From Heyndrickxia acidicola (GTDB taxonomy: Bacteria > Bacillota > Bacilli > Bacillales > Bacillaceae_C): a DNA stretch of 64,000 nucleotides. The stretch lies in NCBI RefSeq assembly GCF_001636425.1, contig NZ_KV440953.1, positions 1,872,847-1,936,846 on the forward strand, read 5' to 3'. Of this stretch, positions 1 through 8,943 are shown one piece after another (the stretch's first letter is position 1; each line of letters begins with the position of its first letter). A model generated the notes under the pieces. That model saw only the letters and a program-made list of their open reading frames with translations, was not told the origin of the DNA and did no database searches. Position numbers and translations under genes: made by a program.

Positions 1-24
1 AGATAATTTACATATTGCTTTTTA

Positions 25-75
25 TTAAGGCTCTTTTTCGTAACGTTGCTGTTATTTGACAAAAATATACACTAT
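25..75. repeat. R4 repeat, one end only
   Basis: Starts with AAGGCTCTTTTTCGTAA and continues into GTTGCTGTTATTTGACAAA, matching the end of the R4 copy at 15538. No second end is visible before the window edge or the ykrA stop codon, so this is a fragment. Confidence 0.5.
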
Positions 76-88
76 ATGCAAAAACAGC

Positions 89-865
89 CTATATTAGATT
101 TAAAGACTTAAGTCCTTTGTATAAACCGTCTTCTCCGACATCTTCTGTAATAACATCTGCACTTTGCTTCACGATATCGGGAGCATTCCCCATAGCTACC
201 CCAGTACCCACAGCATTAAGCATTTCAATATCATTTAATCCGTCGCCAAAAGCATAGACATCCTCCAGCTTGAAACCTAATTTAGAGATCATTTGCTTGA
301 TTCCTTCTGCTTTTGACCCGCCCTTTGGAATAATATCAGTAGAATACGGGTGCCACCTAATAAAGTGGAAGTCTTCTTTAAATTCCTCTATGTACTTTGC
401 CTCATCCTCAGCTTTACAGAAAAGCAGCGATTGAAAAATATCTTTTTTTCTGTAAAAATCTTCGTCCACTTCAGGATGAATAAACTTCAGGCTGCCCATA
501 CTCTCCTCAATAAAAGGATGATGTTCGATATTTGCTTTCATAGTCTCTTCATTTAAATAAACCAGCGGATAACCGTCTTTTGTAGCTATACCCAACAAAT
601 CTTCAAGTTTTTCCGTATTCATAGGGTTTTGAAAGATCACCTTATTTTCAAAAACAACGTACTGTCCATTAAAGCTCACATAGGAATCAATATCTAGTTC
701 CTCTCTTAAGTACTTAAACATAAATGGTGCTCTTCCTGTTGCAATTGCAACAAAAACACCATTTTGCTGAAGGGTTTTTACAGCCTTTCGAGTTGAATCA
801 GGCAAATTCTTTTCATGGTCTAACAAAGTTCCGTCTATATCAAAAAAAACAATCTTTTTTTTCAT
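89..865 (-). CDS. ykrA: Cof-type HAD phosphatase, YkrA-like
   Basis: A 258-residue HAD-superfamily hydrolase of the Cof/IIB class, which dephosphorylates small phosphorylated metabolites in the cytoplasm; the substrate is not predictable. Motif I is DIDGTLLD near residue 9, with both catalytic aspartates. The Thr of motif II lies in IATGRAP near residue 42, and motif IV is FGDGLNDIEML near residue 206. A cap domain sits between motifs II and III. The start has an AGGAG site nine bases upstream. It is divergent from rpoY-rnjA, the same arrangement as ykrA in B. subtilis, which supports the name. A promoter with an overlapping inverted repeat lies upstream (921-962). Confidence 0.9.
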   Translation of the reverse strand: MKKKIVFFDIDGTLLDHEKNLPDSTRKAVKTLQQNGVFVAIATGRAPFMFKYLREELDIDSYVSFNGQYVVFENKVIFQNPMNTEKLEDLLGIATKDGYPLVYLNEETMKANIEHHPFIEESMGSLKFIHPEVDEDFYRKKDIFQSLLFCKAEDEAKYIEEFKEDFHFIRWHPYSTDIIPKGGSKAEGIKQMISKLGFKLEDVYAFGDGLNDIEMLNAVGTGVAMGNAPDIVKQSADVITEDVGEDGLYKGLKSLNLI

Positions 866-920
866 TCTAAAGCTCCTTAATTTCTTATCATTTTTAATTC
901 TAAGCTGTATTTCTATACTG

Positions 921-962
921 CTATACGGAAAATACCCTATATCTTTCCGTATAGCTTGTCAA
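921..962 (-). promoter_or_regulatory. ykrA promoter with inverted-repeat operator
   Basis: On the minus strand a perfect TTGACA (-35) is at 957-962, with a TATAGG-like -10 after a short spacer of about 15 bases. A perfect 11-bp inverted repeat, CTATACGGAAA (921-931) and TTTCCGTATAG (944-954), covers the spacer and the likely start region. That is a typical place for a repressor. The regulator is unknown. Confidence 0.5.
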
Positions 963-1094
963 ATCATTTGTATATTTTCCAGAATAAACCACGAAGAATA
1001 AAATCGCTTTTACATATAATATGTACAAGAATTATCTGGCCGTCTTGTATAAATGCTGACATTTGATTAAAATAAAAGAAGGAAGTGACCCACA

Positions 1095-1166
1095 GTGTTA
1101 AAAAAGCTGAAAAAAAAGCTTGTTAAACAGTGGAAAGAGTTACTTAGGAAAAAACTAATAGCCTAA
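1095..1166 (+). CDS. Possible 23-residue cationic peptide
   Basis: A GTG-started reading frame with a GGAAG site about ten bases upstream. It encodes 23 residues that alternate Leu/Ile with Lys/Arg (LKKLKKKLVKQWKELL in the core) and would form a strongly cationic amphipathic helix. It lies alone between ykrA and rpoY, ahead of an R1 repeat and a weak hairpin terminator. I know of no homologue. It could be a leader peptide, a membrane-active peptide, or chance in an A-rich stretch. Confidence 0.35.
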   Translation: MLKKLKKKLVKQWKELLRKKLIA

Positions 1167-1170
1167 TAAG

Positions 1171-1300
1171 AAAAGTGCAAAGGCGCCTATTTATCCGCGT
1201 ACGGATTTCGCAGTTGTTGACTGCTATAAAGGAAACCAGATGTTGACGAGGAGACGCAACGCAAACTTCCGCCAGCCGATAGGCGCTGAAGCTAGACTGA
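1171..1300 (+). repeat. R1 dispersed repeat, full copy
   Basis: The ends pair through GGCGCCTAT (1182-1190) and ATAGGCGCT, and the right edge carries GAAGCTAGAC. The interior has CGTACGGATTTCG and CTATAAAGGAAA, which recur in the partial copies at 9751 and 25551. The reverse-orientation copy is at 38052-38200. Confidence 0.6.
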
Positions 1301-1338
1301 GACTACATAGGTTAATTTATACTTTCTTACCTATAAGA

Positions 1339-1366
1339 AATCCCTCCTTCTGAGGGATTATTCTTT
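1339..1366 (+). terminator. Hairpin terminator, weak
   Basis: Stem AATCCCTC / GAGGGATT with a five-base loop, followed by ATTCTTT. It would end a transcript covering the small frame at 1095 and the R1 repeat. Confidence 0.4.
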
Positions 1367-1710
1367 ATAAAATGCAGTTTTCACTTAAATTGCAGCTTTT
1401 CGTATATTCGCACAAGGGATGAACCCGTATTTTGTTCGAATTCGCAAGGCCTTATATAAAGCTGTTGCCCTCCAAAACTGCTTTTCATTCCTTCAGACTT
1501 ATCTGTAGTAGAGCCTTTTAACAGAGAAATGATTAAAATAAGCTTTATTGGGAAAACATGCTATTGATTCACTTTTTATAGTATACGATAAACTTCCCCT
1601 ATAATATTATTTTAATTCCTAAATCTTATTTTGAAAAAACATGAAAAAGTTGTTAACTTTTTATATAATAGAAAAAGTTACATTTGACAACGGAGTAAGG
1701 AGAGAAAAAG
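1367..1710. other. Gene-free rpoY leader and promoter region
   Basis: No convincing reading frame. Two TATAAT hexamers occur (1600-1605 and 1664-1669), but neither has a good -35 at normal spacing, so I do not fix the rpoY promoter. Confidence 0.4.
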
Positions 1711-1923
1711 ATGATTTATAAAGTTTATTACCAATTAGGTAAAACAGAAGTACCAGTCCGTGAAAAAACACAAACTATTTTCATGGAATCCAATTCAGAG
1801 AAGGATGTGCGCCTTGCTTTAAAAGACCGCGAAATTAACATTGAATTTGTTCAACTGCTGCAAGGGCCATATCTGGAGTATGAAATGCAACAAGAAAATT
1901 TCAAATTAATGGAGATTAAATAA
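1711..1923 (+). CDS. rpoY: RNA polymerase epsilon subunit
   Basis: A 70-residue acidic protein matching the small epsilon subunit (RpoY, formerly YkzG) that binds RNA polymerase core in Firmicutes. The family start MIYKVYYQ and the QLLQGPYLEYE segment are recognisable, and the length is typical. A strong AAGGAGAG site precedes the ATG. It ends four bases before rnjA, the standard rpoY-rnjA operon, coupling an RNA polymerase subunit with an RNase. Confidence 0.95.
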   Translation: MIYKVYYQLGKTEVPVREKTQTIFMESNSEKDVRLALKDREINIEFVQLLQGPYLEYEMQQENFKLMEIK

Positions 1924-1926
1924 TCT

Positions 1927-3594
1927 ATGAAATTTGTGAAAAATGATCAAACAGCCGTTTTTGCCTTGGGCGGTCTTGGCGAAATCGGAAAAAACACTTA
2001 CGGTGTTCAATTTCAAGATGAAATCGTTTTAATTGATGCCGGTATAAAATTCCCGGAAGACGAGCTATTAGGGATTGATTATGTTATTCCTGATTATACT
2101 TATTTAGTTAAAAATGAAGATAAAATTAAAGGGCTTTTCATTACCCACGGACATGAAGACCATATAGGCGGTATTCCTTACTTACTCCGTCAGGTAAATA
2201 TCCCTATTTACGGGGGTAAACTCGCTCTTGGACTTATTAAAAATAAACTGGAAGAACACGGCCTTCTTCGCCAAACGACTTTACATGAAATTCAGGAAGA
2301 TGACATTATTAAATTCAGAAAAACATCTGTATCTTTCTTTAGAACAACCCACAGCATTCCGGATTCTTACGGTATTGTAGTCAAAACCCCTCCTGGGAAC
2401 ATTGTTCACACCGGAGATTTTAAATTTGATTTCACACCTGTTGGAGAACCTGCAAACCTGACCAAAATGGCTGAAATCGGAAAAGAAGGGGTACTGTGCC
2501 TTCTTTCTGATAGTACAAACAGTGAGGTTCCACACTTTACAATGTCGGAGCGCAGAGTAGGAGAAAGCATTCAGGACGTTTTTAGAAAAGTGGATGGCCG
2601 AGTTATTTTCGCCACATTCGCGTCTAATATTCACCGCCTGCAGCAAGTAGTAGAAGCAGCTGTGATGCACGGCCGCAAGGTTGCTGTCTTCGGCCGAAGC
2701 ATGGAAGCTGCCATTTCAATTGGTCATGAGCTCGGCTATATTAACTGTCCAAAGGAAACCTTTATTGATGCACAACAAATTAATCGACTACCTGCAAACA
2801 AGGTAACCATTCTTTGTACAGGAAGCCAGGGTGAACCAATGGCTGCTCTTTCTCGTATCGCAAATGGCACTCACCGCCAAATACAAATTCAGCCGGGGGA
2901 TACAGTTGTATTTTCCTCATCCCCGATACCTGGAAATACGATCAGTGTAAACAGAACCATTAATTTATTGTTTAGAGCAGGCGCAGATGTTATACATGGA
3001 CCATTAAATGACATTCACACTTCAGGCCATGGCGGCCAGCAGGAACAGAAACTTATGCTTCGACTGATCAAACCTAAATTTTTTATGCCGATCCATGGTG
3101 AATTCCGTATGCAAAGAATGCATTCCCAACTGGCAATGGACTGTGGTGTACCAGAAGAAAATTGCTTTATCATGGACAATGGCGAAGTGCTTGCACTAAG
3201 CGAGCATACCGCCCAGGTGGCAGGTAAAATTCCTTCTGGATCTGTTTATATTGACGGAAATGGAATTGGAGACATCGGCAACATCGTTCTTCGCGATCGC
3301 CGTATTCTTTCTGAAGAAGGATTAGTCATTGTAGTTGTGGCCATTAATATGAGTGAGTTTAAGATTGCTTCAGGTCCTGACATTATTTCAAGGGGATTTG
3401 TGTACATGCGTGAATCCGGTGACTTAATTAGCGAAGCTCAATCCATTATTACGAAACATTTGAATAAAGTCATGGAGCGTAAGACAACACAATGGACTGA
3501 AATTAAAAATGAAATTACGGATACGCTTGCTCCTTTCTTATATGAAAAAACAAAGCGCAGACCAATGATTATGCCAATCATTATGGAAGTATAA
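1927..3594 (+). CDS. rnjA: Ribonuclease J1
   Basis: A 555-residue metallo-beta-lactamase/beta-CASP ribonuclease with 5'-3' exonuclease and endonuclease activity, central to mRNA turnover and 16S rRNA maturation. The zinc motif [12 protein letters not shown] is near residue 75. Further metal ligands include HTGDFKFD (near 160). The beta-CASP region contains GRSMEAAI and CTGSQGEP, then [11 protein letters not shown] and PIHGEFRM near 390. Length equals the family norm. It is the second gene after rpoY and ends in a strong terminator. Confidence 0.97.
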   Translation: MKFVKNDQTAVFALGGLGEIGKNTYGVQFQDEIVLIDAGIKFPEDELLGIDYVIPDYTYLVKNEDKIKGLFITHGHEDHIGGIPYLLRQVNIPIYGGKLALGLIKNKLEEHGLLRQTTLHEIQEDDIIKFRKTSVSFFRTTHSIPDSYGIVVKTPPGNIVHTGDFKFDFTPVGEPANLTKMAEIGKEGVLCLLSDSTNSEVPHFTMSERRVGESIQDVFRKVDGRVIFATFASNIHRLQQVVEAAVMHGRKVAVFGRSMEAAISIGHELGYINCPKETFIDAQQINRLPANKVTILCTGSQGEPMAALSRIANGTHRQIQIQPGDTVVFSSSPIPGNTISVNRTINLLFRAGADVIHGPLNDIHTSGHGGQQEQKLMLRLIKPKFFMPIHGEFRMQRMHSQLAMDCGVPEENCFIMDNGEVLALSEHTAQVAGKIPSGSVYIDGNGIGDIGNIVLRDRRILSEEGLVIVVVAINMSEFKIASGPDIISRGFVYMRESGDLISEAQSIITKHLNKVMERKTTQWTEIKNEITDTLAPFLYEKTKRRPMIMPIIMEV

Positions 3595-3601
3595 ATTAAA
3601 C

Positions 3602-3645
3602 AAAGAAACACCTCCCATTTACATCGGAGGTGTTTCTTTTTAATT
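3602..3645 (+). terminator. rnjA terminator
   Basis: Stem AAAGAAACACCTCC / GGAGGTGTTTCTTT (14 bp) followed by TTTTAATTTTTT. The left arm is A-rich, so it may also stop transcription from the other side. Confidence 0.85.
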
Positions 3646-3664
3646 TTTTACTTACTTATACTAT

Positions 3665-3690
3665 CAAAAAACCCGGCAGATGCCAGGGTT
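3665..3690 (-). terminator. yknUV operon terminator
   Basis: On the minus strand AACCCTGGCA / TGCCGGGTT is followed by TTTTTT. The stem begins within the yknV stop codon. Confidence 0.75.
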
Positions 3691-5506
3691 ACATTGCTTC
3701 CAACACTTTAAACTGTGCTTTAACAAGGCGATAATATTCTCCGCCGTGTTTCATTAACTCATCATGATTCCCTTCTTCAATTATATTGCCATGATCCAAA
3801 ACAAAGATATTATCTGCTTCCCTAATTGTCGATAGACGATGTGCGATAATAACGGAGGTTCTACCCTTTAACAGAGTTCGAAGCGCATTCTGGATTTGAA
3901 CTTCCGTTTCCGTATCGATACTCGCAGTCGCTTCATCCAATATGATAATTTTAGGTTCTGCAAGCAGTGCCCGTGCAAAGGATAATAGCTGGCGTTCCCC
4001 AACAGACAGAATGTTCCCTCGCTCCTCCACTTCAGTTTGATATTTGTTTGGTAGCATCTGAATAAAATGATCTGCACCTACCACTTTGGCAGCCTCCATT
4101 GCCTCCTCGTCACTGGCATCCGGACGTCCAAATTTGATATTCTCCATAATTGTGCCTGAAAAGATAAATGTGTCCTGTAAAACAACACTGATCTGGTTCC
4201 TCAGGCTTCGTAAGGATACTTCTTTCAAGTCATTCCCATCGATACTGACAGATCCTCCAGTAGGATCATAAAATCGGCTTATTAAATTGGCTATGGTTGT
4301 CTTGCCCGATCCCGTGTGCCCAACCAAGGCGATGGTTTGACCCGGTTTCATTTCCAGGCTTACTCCGTTTAACGCTTTGCGTTTGTCATCATAAGAAAAC
4401 TCTACTTTGTCAAAGACAATCTGTCCTTTTATATTAGTTAGGTCTCTTGCACTATTATTTTCGTCCACTAATGGTTTTTCATCCAAGTATTCAAAAATTC
4501 TTTCAGAAGAAGCCATCGCTTGAAGTAATTGATTATAGACCTGCCCCATTCGGGAAATAGGCTGCCAGAACATCCCAAGATAAAACGCAAAAGATACAAA
4601 GGCTCCTAATTGCAATTGGTGATTTTCAATCAAATGGGCGCCATACCAAATAAGGACAGCCGTTCCGACAGCATTTGTCATATCCACCATCGGGCGAAAT
4701 TTTGCGCTCCTTCTTGTTGCAATTCTCCATGCTTCATAGTTTTCTTTATTGACCCCATCAAAAAACGCCATATTCTCTTGTTCTTGCGTGAATGACTGAG
4801 TGATGCGTATCCCTTGAATGCTCTCATTAAGATGGGAATTTAATTTTGATTGTTTCAGCCGCATATACTGCCAAGCTAATCGAATGTTCTTCCGAAGTTT
4901 TGTTGAAATAAAAAACATGATCGGCATAATAATAAGAATCGCCAATGTCAGCTGCGGACTAAGGCTAAATAAAATGATAATGACGCCCAGCAGCATCAGC
5001 ATATCCATTAGCATATTGATAACACCGTTTGTAAACAAATCCTGAAGTGAATTTGTGTCATTCATAATTCTGACAAGAATAGAACCTGCTGAGCGCTGGT
5101 CAAAAAAGTTATGAGAAAGGCTTTGTACATGTGTAAACAAATTACTTCTAATATCAAAGATAACGCTTTGTCCCAGCATATTTAACCATCTTACCCTCAA
5201 AATATTAGAAATATAGGAAACGACATACAGCACAGCGATGACTGCTATCATTTCTGTCAGAAAACCGGTATTTTTCCCTGTAATTCCTTGACCGATGGCA
5301 TATACACCAATCAAGGTCGGAAGGATCAATTTAATAAACGTATTGATCAATACTGTAAAAAAAGCCTTTGGCAATAGCGTTTTTGTATATGGCTTTAAGT
5401 AATAAAAGAGTCTCCACATTTGTTTCCAGTTGAACGGCTTATCAATAAGCTGGTCTGTTGAATAGTGGAATCTCTCCAATACTTTTGGATTTAGTTTTTG
5501 TGTCAA
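3689..5506 (-). CDS. yknV: ABC exporter subunit, YknV-like
   Basis: A 605-residue half-transporter: an ABC transmembrane domain (about residues 45-335, six spans) fused to a nucleotide-binding domain. Walker A is GHTGSGKTT (near 395), Walker B with catalytic Glu is IIILDEATASID (near 520), and the switch His is in IIAHRLST. The signature is LSVGERQ instead of LSGGQ, so the ATP site using it is probably weak. It follows yknU by 11 bases and should form a heterodimer with it. Position and length match B. subtilis YknV. Substrate unknown; families of this kind export drugs or peptides. Confidence 0.85.
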   Translation of the reverse strand: MTQKLNPKVLERFHYSTDQLIDKPFNWKQMWRLFYYLKPYTKTLLPKAFFTVLINTFIKLILPTLIGVYAIGQGITGKNTGFLTEMIAVIAVLYVVSYISNILRVRWLNMLGQSVIFDIRSNLFTHVQSLSHNFFDQRSAGSILVRIMNDTNSLQDLFTNGVINMLMDMLMLLGVIIILFSLSPQLTLAILIIMPIMFFISTKLRKNIRLAWQYMRLKQSKLNSHLNESIQGIRITQSFTQEQENMAFFDGVNKENYEAWRIATRRSAKFRPMVDMTNAVGTAVLIWYGAHLIENHQLQLGAFVSFAFYLGMFWQPISRMGQVYNQLLQAMASSERIFEYLDEKPLVDENNSARDLTNIKGQIVFDKVEFSYDDKRKALNGVSLEMKPGQTIALVGHTGSGKTTIANLISRFYDPTGGSVSIDGNDLKEVSLRSLRNQISVVLQDTFIFSGTIMENIKFGRPDASDEEAMEAAKVVGADHFIQMLPNKYQTEVEERGNILSVGERQLLSFARALLAEPKIIILDEATASIDTETEVQIQNALRTLLKGRTSVIIAHRLSTIREADNIFVLDHGNIIEEGNHDELMKHGGEYYRLVKAQFKVLEAM

Positions 5507-5517
5507 TTATCTTCACC

Positions 5518-7272
5518 TCAGCCCGTTTGTGATTGGAGAATTGCCTGCTGGTCCCTGAATTGTATTTTGTAAATCCTTTCATATGGGCCGCCGTTTTCCA
5601 GCAATTCATCATGTTTCCCTCTTTCGACAATCCTTCCGTTTTCAAGTACTAAAATTTCATCAGCATGCTTAAGAGATGAGATACGATGGGCGATGATAAA
5701 TGTTGTTCTGCCTTTCATAACCTCACGCAAGCCTTCTTGAATTTTAAACTCTGTATCCATATCAACAGCACTCGTTGCATCGTCAAGAATTAAAATACTT
5801 GGATCTAGACAAATGGCACGGGCTATGGCAATTCTTTGTTTTTGCCCCCCTGATAAACCAAGTCCCCTCTCTCCGAGCATCGTATCATATCCATCAGGAA
5901 GTTCCATGATAAAATCATGGGCTTGTGCCATCTTAGCAGCATGAATAATATCTTCCATTGATGCTTCCGGTTTTCCATAAGCAATATTCGACTTAATCGT
6001 AGAAGAGAATAAGAATGATTCCTGCATTACAAAACCAATATTCGACCTTAAAGAATGAAGACTGTATTCATTAACCTTCTTTCCATCAATGTATACCGCT
6101 CCCCCTGCCGGCTCGTAAAATCTAGTCATCAGCTGTGTAATACTTGTTTTGCCGGATCCCGTTGACCCGATTAGTCCAATGACTTTTCCAGGCTGAGCTT
6201 TAAATGTAATTTCTTTTAAAGCTGCTTTTTCATCCCCAAAGTATTGAAGGGTCACATTATTAAATTCTACCTCTCCCGTTAAGCGTTCAGCTTGCAATGC
6301 ATTTTCATTATCGGTTATTTCCTCGTCTGCTTCCAATATTTCCAGAAGCCTTTCACCTGAGGCCTTTGACTGGGAAAACATATTAATAGTAAAACCAAGA
6401 GTAATAATAGGATCAAGGATATAGCCAATCAGGCTATAAAATGCAACCAGTTCCCCAGGCTTTAAATCTCCATGGATAACGAGGTATCCACCGTAGCTCA
6501 ATATGACAATAACTCCCACATTCCCCAAGAGTTCCATTAAAGGAAAATATTTCGCCCAGATATTAGAGGTTGATATTTCCCTATTTTTAAAGTCTTCATT
6601 CGAATTCATAAACTTGCTAGTCTGGAATCCTTCTCTTGAAAGAGATTTAACAGTATTTATTCCACTTATGTTTTCTTGCACATTTGTGTTTAATCTGCCA
6701 AATGATCGTCTTATGCCACGGAAAGCAGGATGAATCAGTTTATCAAAACGATAGACTGCTATTGCCAGGAAGGGCAAAGAAATCATCGTCATGAGTGTCA
6801 GTGAAACAGAATAATAAAACATCACACCAAAACATATTGAAAGTGTAAATACAAAGCGTAATAGTTCTGTAAATCCAAAAGAAAGAAAAAAGCGGAAACC
6901 TTCTACATCTGCTGTCAGCCTTGACATCAGATCACCTGTTTTGGCGTTGTCATAATAACGGAACGGCAGATATTGAAGCTTTTTATATAATTCATTCCGC
7001 AGTTTATACACAGAGGTTATACCAAACAAATCACCTGTGTACTGCTGCACGAAGGTTGCAAGCCCTCTAAAAATCATGACAGCAATAAATCCTAAGGCTA
7101 AATAAGGAATCCAACCATATTCTCCTTTCGTAATGCCGTCGTCAATTGTAATTTGCAAAATGATCGGATAAGCTACTGTAATGACATTTACAAAGAGCAA
7201 TAGAACCATGGAAGTAAAGAATAAATGCCTATACGGCCAGTAAAAGCTTTTCAATTTTTTAAACGTATCCAT
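5518..7272 (-). CDS. yknU: ABC exporter subunit, YknU-like
   Basis: A 584-residue half-transporter with six spans and an ATPase domain. Walker A is GSTGSGKTS, the signature is a canonical LSGGQKQR, and Walker B is ILILDDATSAVD, with Asp in place of the catalytic Glu. This is the complementary defect to the LSVGE signature of its partner: one degenerate and one competent ATP site, as known for heterodimeric exporters. I chose the ATG at 7272 because GGGGGG lies a few bases upstream and the length then equals YknU; an in-frame ATG at 7299 lacks a site. Confidence 0.85.
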   Translation of the reverse strand: MDTFKKLKSFYWPYRHLFFTSMVLLLFVNVITVAYPIILQITIDDGITKGEYGWIPYLALGFIAVMIFRGLATFVQQYTGDLFGITSVYKLRNELYKKLQYLPFRYYDNAKTGDLMSRLTADVEGFRFFLSFGFTELLRFVFTLSICFGVMFYYSVSLTLMTMISLPFLAIAVYRFDKLIHPAFRGIRRSFGRLNTNVQENISGINTVKSLSREGFQTSKFMNSNEDFKNREISTSNIWAKYFPLMELLGNVGVIVILSYGGYLVIHGDLKPGELVAFYSLIGYILDPIITLGFTINMFSQSKASGERLLEILEADEEITDNENALQAERLTGEVEFNNVTLQYFGDEKAALKEITFKAQPGKVIGLIGSTGSGKTSITQLMTRFYEPAGGAVYIDGKKVNEYSLHSLRSNIGFVMQESFLFSSTIKSNIAYGKPEASMEDIIHAAKMAQAHDFIMELPDGYDTMLGERGLGLSGGQKQRIAIARAICLDPSILILDDATSAVDMDTEFKIQEGLREVMKGRTTFIIAHRISSLKHADEILVLENGRIVERGKHDELLENGGPYERIYKIQFRDQQAILQSQTG

Positions 7273-7490
7273 TTTTTCCCCCCAGTTGTTCAATTTCATT
7301 TCACGTAATATTAAATATATCGGGTTTCGAAGTATTTTTCCATAATTTTTCATCAATTTTTAAAAATTTTTTAATAAATTTTTCTCTTTTGTTTTTTCGG
7401 AAATTACCCAGGAGAAAAGTATGTCAAACTATAGTCTTTTTTGAATTTCTATGTTGATAGCCTCACGTTTTTTACTAAGCCAAACCATAA

Positions 7491-7523
7491 AAAAAGAATG
7501 GAGAAATCCGCTCTCCATTCTTT
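7491..7523 (-). terminator. ykuV terminator
   Basis: Minus-strand stem AAGAATGGAGA / TCTCCATTCTT followed by TTTTT. Confidence 0.8.
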
Positions 7524-7535
7524 AATATTTTAGAT

Positions 7536-7994
7536 TTATTGTTTGCCGGCTTCTGTTTCATCAAGTACTCGATTCACACGTTTCTCAAGCATTTTCATGC
7601 CGCTTCCGCCTGCCTGGAAGTGGCGAAGCTTGCCTTCCTTATCAAAAACATAATATGCAGGCACATACTGATTTTCAAAGGCATCCGTAAGCTTATGCTC
7701 ACTATCCACAAAAATAGGCTGAGTAATCCCATGTTCCGCTGCAGTTTTTTTAATATCTTCTATATTTAAATCATCCTCTGAACGAGGCATGTGGACTGCT
7801 ACCACATTTAACTTATCCTTATATTTATCTCGAAACTCATTAACTTGAGGCATTGCTTCTTTACATAAATGGCAGCTAATGGACCAAAAATGGATAAGAG
7901 TGGGTTTTTCACCCACTAAATCTTCTTTCTTCACTTCCCCATTCAGCCATTCAACAGCTCCATTTAGTTCGGGCATTTGTTCACGAAGTTTCAT
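7536..7994 (-). CDS. ykuV: Thiol-disulfide oxidoreductase, YkuV-like
   Basis: A 152-residue thioredoxin-fold protein with the active site WSISCHLCKEAMPQ (Cys-His-Leu-Cys near residue 40) and the cis-proline in QYVPAYYVF. It has no signal peptide or anchor, so it is cytosolic, unlike the ResA/StoA relatives. It matches B. subtilis YkuV in active site and length. It lies just downstream of the peroxiredoxin gene ykuU, with a hairpin between, consistent with a shared peroxide or thiol stress role. An AGGAG site precedes the start. Confidence 0.88.
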   Translation of the reverse strand: MKLREQMPELNGAVEWLNGEVKKEDLVGEKPTLIHFWSISCHLCKEAMPQVNEFRDKYKDKLNVVAVHMPRSEDDLNIEDIKKTAAEHGITQPIFVDSEHKLTDAFENQYVPAYYVFDKEGKLRHFQAGGSGMKMLEKRVNRVLDETEAGKQ

Positions 7995-8050
7995 ATTATC
8001 CTCCCTTTTCTAAAAACATTACATACGATCTTCTGCTGAACCTTTTAAAA

Positions 8051-8075
8051 AAGGCCTAACAAAAGTCAGGCCTAA
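8051..8075 (-). terminator. ykuU terminator or attenuating hairpin
   Basis: Minus-strand stem AGGCCTGA / TTAGGCCT with loop CTTTTG and a TTTTTT tail, between ykuU and ykuV. Confidence 0.65.
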
Positions 8076-8088
8076 ATCTTTAAAAAGA

Positions 8089-8637
8089 TTAAACGTTAAG
8101 AGTAGCTTGTCCAGGCTTCCAGTTCGCAGGGCAAAGGCCGCCAGTTTGAAGAGCTTGAAGTACACGAAGAGTTTCATCTACATCACGGCCGATATTGTTA
8201 TGGTTAACAACCTGGTACATTAATTCACCTTCAGGGCTAATAATGAATAATCCGCGAAGAGCCACACCTTCTTCTTCTATTAATACACCATAATCACGGG
8301 ATACTGATTGGTTATGGTCTGCAGCTAATGGATAATTTAAATCACCAAGCCCATTCTCTTTACGATCTGTTTTAATCCAAGCTAAATGAGTATGAATAGT
8401 ATCTGTAGATACTCCAATTACTTCAGCATCAAGATCTTCGAATTCATCATATCGATCAGATAATGCTGTAATTTCAGTAGGACAAACAAAAGTAAAATCC
8501 ATTGGATAGAAGAAAAGAACCGTCCATTTGTCATTTTTCATGTTTTCTTCAAGGCTTACTTTGCCAAATTCTTTATTAGGCAATACTGCTTCCATTTCAA
8601 ATCGAGGAGCTTGTTTTGCTACCATGCGTTCTGCCAT
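8089..8637 (-). CDS. ykuU: 2-Cys peroxiredoxin, YkuU-like
   Basis: A 182-residue typical 2-Cys peroxiredoxin (AhpC/Prx1 group) that reduces peroxides. The peroxidatic Cys is in DFTFVCPTEI (near residue 50), with the catalytic Thr and the downstream Arg of the family. The resolving Cys is in GGLCPANWKPG near residue 170. The start at 8637 is preceded by GGAGG; an upstream in-frame ATG lies on the site itself. It is upstream of ykuV and divergent from the MscS gene, as in B. subtilis. Confidence 0.93.
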   Translation of the reverse strand: MAERMVAKQAPRFEMEAVLPNKEFGKVSLEENMKNDKWTVLFFYPMDFTFVCPTEITALSDRYDEFEDLDAEVIGVSTDTIHTHLAWIKTDRKENGLGDLNYPLAADHNQSVSRDYGVLIEEEGVALRGLFIISPEGELMYQVVNHNNIGRDVDETLRVLQALQTGGLCPANWKPGQATLNV

Positions 8638-8943
8638 TATAAATCCCTCCAAATGTTTTCAAATGATAAAGTAGAGATCATTTTCTCATTTACTTTTTAT
8701 TAAATACATTGATATTATAATTTAAATCTAGATTTCAGTCAAATTTAATTAAAATAAATTTAAATAAAAAATTATTCTATTTATGGATAGTGCCCATACT
8801 TGTTTTGCCCCATTCGCCATGATTATAAACATGGTTTTAATTTCTACAGGAATAGTTTATCATTTCTATTGACGGGAATAAAACAAAACGCCCTGCAGCA
8901 AATTAACATCTTAGATACTAACTTTTTTGAAAGGATGATCCGT
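8638..8943. other. Divergent ykuU / ykuT promoter region
   Basis: Very AT-rich spacer between the divergent starts. I see no PerR or Fur box I would defend and no additional gene. Confidence 0.3.

Noticed and set aside
2281-2670. Minus-strand 129-residue frame inside rnjA
   Set aside because: Antisense shadow of a certain gene with no start context.
8638-8800. PerR box for the peroxiredoxin ykuU
   Set aside because: AT-rich tract gives only the left arm TTATAAT; the right arm does not match.
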